A stretch of 7,619 nucleotides of DNA from a bacterium. GTDB taxonomy: Bacteria > RBG-13-66-14. The notes below the pieces were generated by a model. The model worked only from the letters and a program-made list of their open reading frames with translations. It had not been told where the DNA came from and ran no database searches. The stretch spans positions 1-7,619 of the forward strand of contig DATKYS010000107.1 in assembly GCA_035528375.1 (NCBI GenBank), in the 5' to 3' direction. Positions 5,442 to 7,619 of the stretch are shown here, in pieces. Each line of letters starts with the position of its first letter. Within the stretch, counting starts at the first letter, position 1. The translations under genes were made by a program, and so were the position numbers.

Positions 5442-6092
5442 ATGGAAGTGATTCTCCGTCAGGACGTGCCGAACCTCGGGAAACGGGGCGACGTGGTCCG
5501 GGTCAAGAACGGCTACGCCCGCAACTACCTGATTCCCAGGCAGTTCGCGATGAAAGTGACCTCCGGCGCGCGCAGGCAGGTCGAGATCGAGCGCGCGGCC
5601 CACAACCGGAAACTGGACCTGATGCGCGGACAGCACGAGGAGCTCGTCGGCCGGATCGAGTCGCTGAGCTTCACCGTGGCAGGCAAGGCCAGCGACACCG
5701 GCCGGCTCTACGGCTCGGTGGGTGAGAACGAGGTCGTCAAGCTCCTGGCCGCCAAGGGCATCGAGATCGGCCGCCACCAGGTGGTCCTGGAGGACCACAT
5801 CAAGCAGGTGGGCGCCTACCACATCCCCATCCGCTTCCAGCAGGACCTGATGGCCCAGGCCAAGGTCTGGGTCGTGGCCGAGGGTGACGAGCACGGGGCC
5901 GGCCTGCCCGAGGACGTGCCCGAGCCGCTCCTCTACATCGGCGGCCACCAGAGCCTGGACGAGGCCCGGGCCCACGCCGAGGAAATACTCGTCGAGGAGG
6001 AACCGGCCGAGACGGAAGAACAGCCCGAGGATTCCTTCGAGGTCGAGGACGAGGAGGCCGGCGAAGCGGACGAGGACGAACCGTCCTCGTGA
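5442..6092 (+). CDS. rplI: 50S ribosomal protein L9 with an extended acidic C-terminus
   Basis: 216 residues against about 150 for typical L9. L9 binds 23S rRNA at the base of the L1 stalk and reaches out toward the neighbouring ribosome. Residues 1 to about 52 are the N-terminal domain with the signature GKRGDVVRVKNGYARNYLIP (13-32). A charged connecting helix spans about 41-74, and the C-terminal domain lies at about 75-147 (LYGSVGENEVVKLLAAKGIEIGR within 89-111). Residues 148-216 are an extra segment. It begins with a possible small folded or helical part (PLLYIGGHQSLDEARAHAEE) and ends in a strongly Glu/Asp-rich tail (184-214). The ATG at 5442 follows GGGTGA. It is the last gene of its operon, with a strong terminator 15 bases after the stop. 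Confidence 0.96.
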   Translation: MEVILRQDVPNLGKRGDVVRVKNGYARNYLIPRQFAMKVTSGARRQVEIERAAHNRKLDLMRGQHEELVGRIESLSFTVAGKASDTGRLYGSVGENEVVKLLAAKGIEIGRHQVVLEDHIKQVGAYHIPIRFQQDLMAQAKVWVVAEGDEHGAGLPEDVPEPLLYIGGHQSLDEARAHAEEILVEEEPAETEEQPEDSFEVEDEEAGEADEDEPSS

Positions 6093-6100
6093 TTTCCGTA

Positions 6101-6133
6101 AAAAAAGAAACCCCGCGTGAAAGCGGGGTTTTT
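6101..6133 (+). terminator. Bidirectional intrinsic terminator after rplI
   Basis: AAACCCCGC (6108-6116) and GCGGGGTTT (6123-6131) form a perfect 9-bp stem with a 6-base loop, and the T-run continues to 6133. A run of six A at 6101-6106 lies on the other side. On the minus strand the same hairpin is therefore followed by a T-run, so it can also end transcripts arriving from tsaB. Confidence 0.92.
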
Positions 6134-6200
6134 CTGTATTCGCCTTGTTCGGCGGCGGTGTGTCCGTATCGGTCGCGCCGGGTGCTTTGCGATGACGTAG

Positions 6201-6242
6201 GGGCCGACCGACGGCGCGCCGTTCAGGTCGGCCCGTTTTTTT
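6201..6242 (+). terminator. Second terminator-like hairpin with a nested palindrome
   Basis: GGGCCGACC (6201-6209) and GGTCGGCCC (6226-6234) form a perfect 9-bp stem, followed by G and seven T (6236-6242), which is good terminator form on the plus strand. The loop contains the 12-base palindrome ACGGCGCGCCGT (6211-6222). No gene lies between this and the first terminator, so it is a backup terminator, the end of a small transcript, or an interspersed palindromic repeat that happens to end in T. Confidence 0.65.
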
Positions 6243-6251
6243 ATCTAAGGT

Positions 6252-6356
6252 AGCCCTCACCCCGGCCCGTCGGCGCGTCGCTCCCACAGGGAGAGGTAGA
6301 ATGCGGTAAGCCCTCACCCTAGACCGTGAGCGGATGTTTCTTCTTAGAAGGGAGAG
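6252..6356. repeat. Pair of degenerate REP-like repeats
   Basis: Two related elements of about 44-48 bases, at 6252-6295 and 6309-6356. Both begin AGCCCTCACCC (6252-6262, 6309-6319) and end AGGGAGAG (6288-6295, 6349-6356), with diverged middles. The first contains the inverted repeat CTCCC-ACA-GGGAG (6281-6293). They resemble the C-rich/G-rich interspersed elements common in intergenic DNA of many bacteria. I see no coding potential. Confidence 0.55.
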
Positions 6357-6386
6357 TGGACACTCCGTCACCATCTGACTTTCCGC

Positions 6387-7040
6387 TCACCGAGGCGTCG
6401 GTCGGGCCGCCGGTCGTTTCACGTACAGCGGCCTGATGCGCGCCGGGTCGTCCGTCTCCCCCCGGACGAGACGCTCCCAGGCCAGTGTCCCCAGGTGTAC
6501 CGGGGACACCCAGTCGGGTCGGCGGAGGACTCGACCGGCCGTTTTTTTTATAAATTCGAGGTCCGAGCCGATGTACGCCCCGGCCGGGTAGCGCGCGCCG
6601 AGTTCGCCCGCGGGAACAAGCCCACACCCGCCGAGCGGCTCCCCGTCCCGGAAAAGCTGTGCGTAGTAGAGCCCCGCCCCCGCCGGAAGGGTGGCGCAGA
6701 CGGTCTCTCCCTCCCGCAACTCCCCCTTTGCCCCGCGTGCGATGCAGTCCAGACTGCCCACCCCGATGAGCTTCAATCCGAGAGATTCCACCAGCCCCAG
6801 GGCGGTGGCCAGCCCCACCCGGATGCCGGTGAAGGAGCCGGGTCCCAGAGCCACGGCGACGGCGGATAAATTTTCCCAGGTCAGGTCGGTTTCTTCCAGG
6901 CAGCCCCGCGCCGCGGAAAGGAGCCTCGCCCCGCCGGTCTCGGTCGGCGCGATCTCCCGCCGGGCGACGGGTTCGCCATTCTCGAAGAGGGCGGCGCCGC
7001 CGCGGCGGGTGGCCGTGGCCAGGGCGATCAGACGTTCCAA
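6387..7040 (-). CDS. tsaB: tRNA t6A biosynthesis protein TsaB (YeaZ)
   Basis: 217 residues. TsaB is the non-catalytic ASKHA-fold partner that binds TsaD, and with TsaE it supports threonylcarbamoyl transfer to A37 of ANN-decoding tRNAs. The clearest signature is GPGSFTGIRVGLATALGL (66-83), followed by LIGVGSLDCIARGA and a C-terminal PLYVKRP like the family's PxYLR ending. The first strand reads LIALATAT, where an Asp (as in AIDTAT of E. coli) is usual. The usual Asp-Ala-Arg strand is replaced by ATLPAGAGLYYAQLF (116-130). The proposed start is TTG at 7040: it places the first strand at residue 4 as in homologues, follows a purine-rich GGGGGTGGAAAG, and overlaps tsaE by 13 bases. The frame stays open further upstream, but that part is tsaE read in another frame. 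It is convergent with rplI. Confidence 0.9.
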   Translation of the reverse strand: MERLIALATATRRGGAALFENGEPVARREIAPTETGGARLLSAARGCLEETDLTWENLSAVAVALGPGSFTGIRVGLATALGLVESLGLKLIGVGSLDCIARGAKGELREGETVCATLPAGAGLYYAQLFRDGEPLGGCGLVPAGELGARYPAGAYIGSDLEFIKKTAGRVLRRPDWVSPVHLGTLAWERLVRGETDDPARIRPLYVKRPAARPTPR

Positions 7041-7489
7041 CTTTCCACCCCCGCCAAGAGGTGCAGGTGCCCCGCGTCGGTGGTCGTGAGGACCGCTCTG
7101 CGCCCCGTCCCCTCGAAGTCGAGTGCGATGCGCAGTCCGCCGACGTCTAGAAAACCGCGTTCGGCCCACTCTACCGCCAGCACCCCCTCCGGTCCCGGGA
7201 GCTCGTCCAGGCCCAGCTCCGCCGTCGGATCCCCCCCGGCCTCGAACCGGTACAGGTCGGCGTGGTAGAGGGTCAACCGTCCGTGGTACTCGCGCAGGAG
7301 CTGGAAGGTGGGGCTCCTCACCCCCCGGTTTATCCCCAGACCCCGCGCCACCCCGCGGACAAAGGTCGTCTTCCCCGAGCCCAGCTCCCCGGTCAACAGG
7401 AGGGTCTCGCCGCCGCGGCAGGCGCGTCCGATCCGCTCGCCCAGGGCGACGGTGGAATCCTCATCGGTGAGCATTAGACTTTTTTCCAT
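7028..7489 (-). CDS. tsaE: tRNA t6A biosynthesis ATPase TsaE (YjeE)
   Basis: 153 residues, normal length. TsaE is the small P-loop ATPase that binds the TsaBD complex and is needed for repeated rounds of t6A synthesis. Visible motifs: STVALGERIG (12-21), Walker A GELGSGKTT (34-42), RSPTFQLLREY (58-68), YHADLYR (75-81) and the acidic/Trp strand LAVEWAERG (104-112). The start is ATG at 7489, which overlaps the stop of the upstream gene in the form TGATG, suggesting coupled translation. An ATG five codons later (7474) has a better ribosome-binding site (GGAAAA) and is a possible alternative. The stop lies inside the first codons of tsaB. tsaE-tsaB is a common gene pair; the rimI or tsaD that often follows is absent here. 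Confidence 0.95.
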   Translation of the reverse strand: MEKSLMLTDEDSTVALGERIGRACRGGETLLLTGELGSGKTTFVRGVARGLGINRGVRSPTFQLLREYHGRLTLYHADLYRFEAGGDPTAELGLDELPGPEGVLAVEWAERGFLDVGGLRIALDFEGTGRRAVLTTTDAGHLHLLAGVESWNV

Positions 7490-7619
7490 CAGTTGAAGAA
7501 CCACACGCCGCCGAGGCCGAATTCCGACCCGGTCCCCAGGCCCATGAAGGTGAGTGTCAGCCTGTGCGCCGATTTGGGAACGCCGACCGCCATCTCGGTC
7601 CAGCACTCCGGGGTCAGGT
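7489..7619 (-). CDS. C-terminal end of an unidentified protein (partial)
   Basis: The frame enters from the right edge and ends at TGA (7491-7489), giving the last 42 residues. They include EMAVGVPKSAHRLTLTFMG and end SEFGLGGVWFFN. The pattern of alternating hydrophobic residues with Gly turns suggests paired beta strands closing a beta-sandwich-like domain, as seen in some secreted or surface proteins. The stop overlaps the tsaE start by one base (TGATG), so this frame is more likely real than the competing frame that reads through upstream of tsaE. I do not recognise the family. Confidence 0.6.
   Translation of the reverse strand, partial: LTPECWTEMAVGVPKSAHRLTLTFMGLGTGSEFGLGGVWFFN

Noticed and set aside
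5127-6374. 415-codon minus-strand frame opposite rpsR and rplI
   Set aside because: It is antisense to two conserved ribosomal genes and runs through the terminator and intergenic repeats; no family features.
7041-7169. Longer TsaB starting at an ATG inside tsaE
   Set aside because: The extra 43 residues are tsaE read out of frame, Arg-rich and unlike any TsaB; the family's first strand begins right after the TTG at 7040.

Overview
This is a GC-rich bacterial chromosome segment, mostly conserved translation genes plus one ion-pumping membrane enzyme. The high-GC codon use, GTG and TTG starts, acidic tails on ribosomal proteins and scattered hairpin repeats suggest an uncultured candidate-phylum bacterium. 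A Coatesbacteria-like lineage would fit, but that is a guess; no marker here settles the phylum.

Left end (1-790): the last 40 residues of an IS1595/ISXO2-type transposase, then about 660 bases with no gene. Most of this holds a tandem array: three near-identical units with a 106-base period, flanked by degenerate ones. Each unit carries a C-run/G-run hairpin whose sequence changes in a compensating way in one copy.

Middle (789-4355): a minus-strand tRNA with anticodon CAU (probably Ile2) and a strong promoter, divergent from a plus-strand promoter for rplY-pth-hppA. These encode ribosomal protein L25 (long form), peptidyl-tRNA hydrolase and a membrane pyrophosphatase. The pyrophosphatase has the K+-dependent signature and two glutamates at the positions that normally distinguish Na+ from H+ pumps.

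4356-6133: the classic rpsF-ssb-rpsR-rplI operon (S6, single-stranded DNA-binding protein, zinc-type S18, L9). It has its own promoter candidate, a candidate S6:S18-binding leader hairpin that would hide the rpsF ribosome-binding site, and a bidirectional terminator at the end.

6134-7619: a convergent intergenic region with a second terminator-like nested palindrome and a pair of degenerate repeats. It is followed on the minus strand by an unidentified partial gene, tsaE and tsaB, linked by overlapping stop and start codons. TsaE and TsaB act in making t6A37 on tRNAs that read ANN codons, and the CAU tRNA in this window has the U36-A37-A38 context of a t6A substrate. Overall the window is translation housekeeping (ribosomal proteins, tRNA, tRNA recycling, tRNA modification) with PPi-driven ion pumping inserted between the two ribosomal operons. 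I do not see a clear new defence or mobile system. The most unusual items are the covarying 106-base array, the two-glutamate pyrophosphatase and the divergent TsaB.
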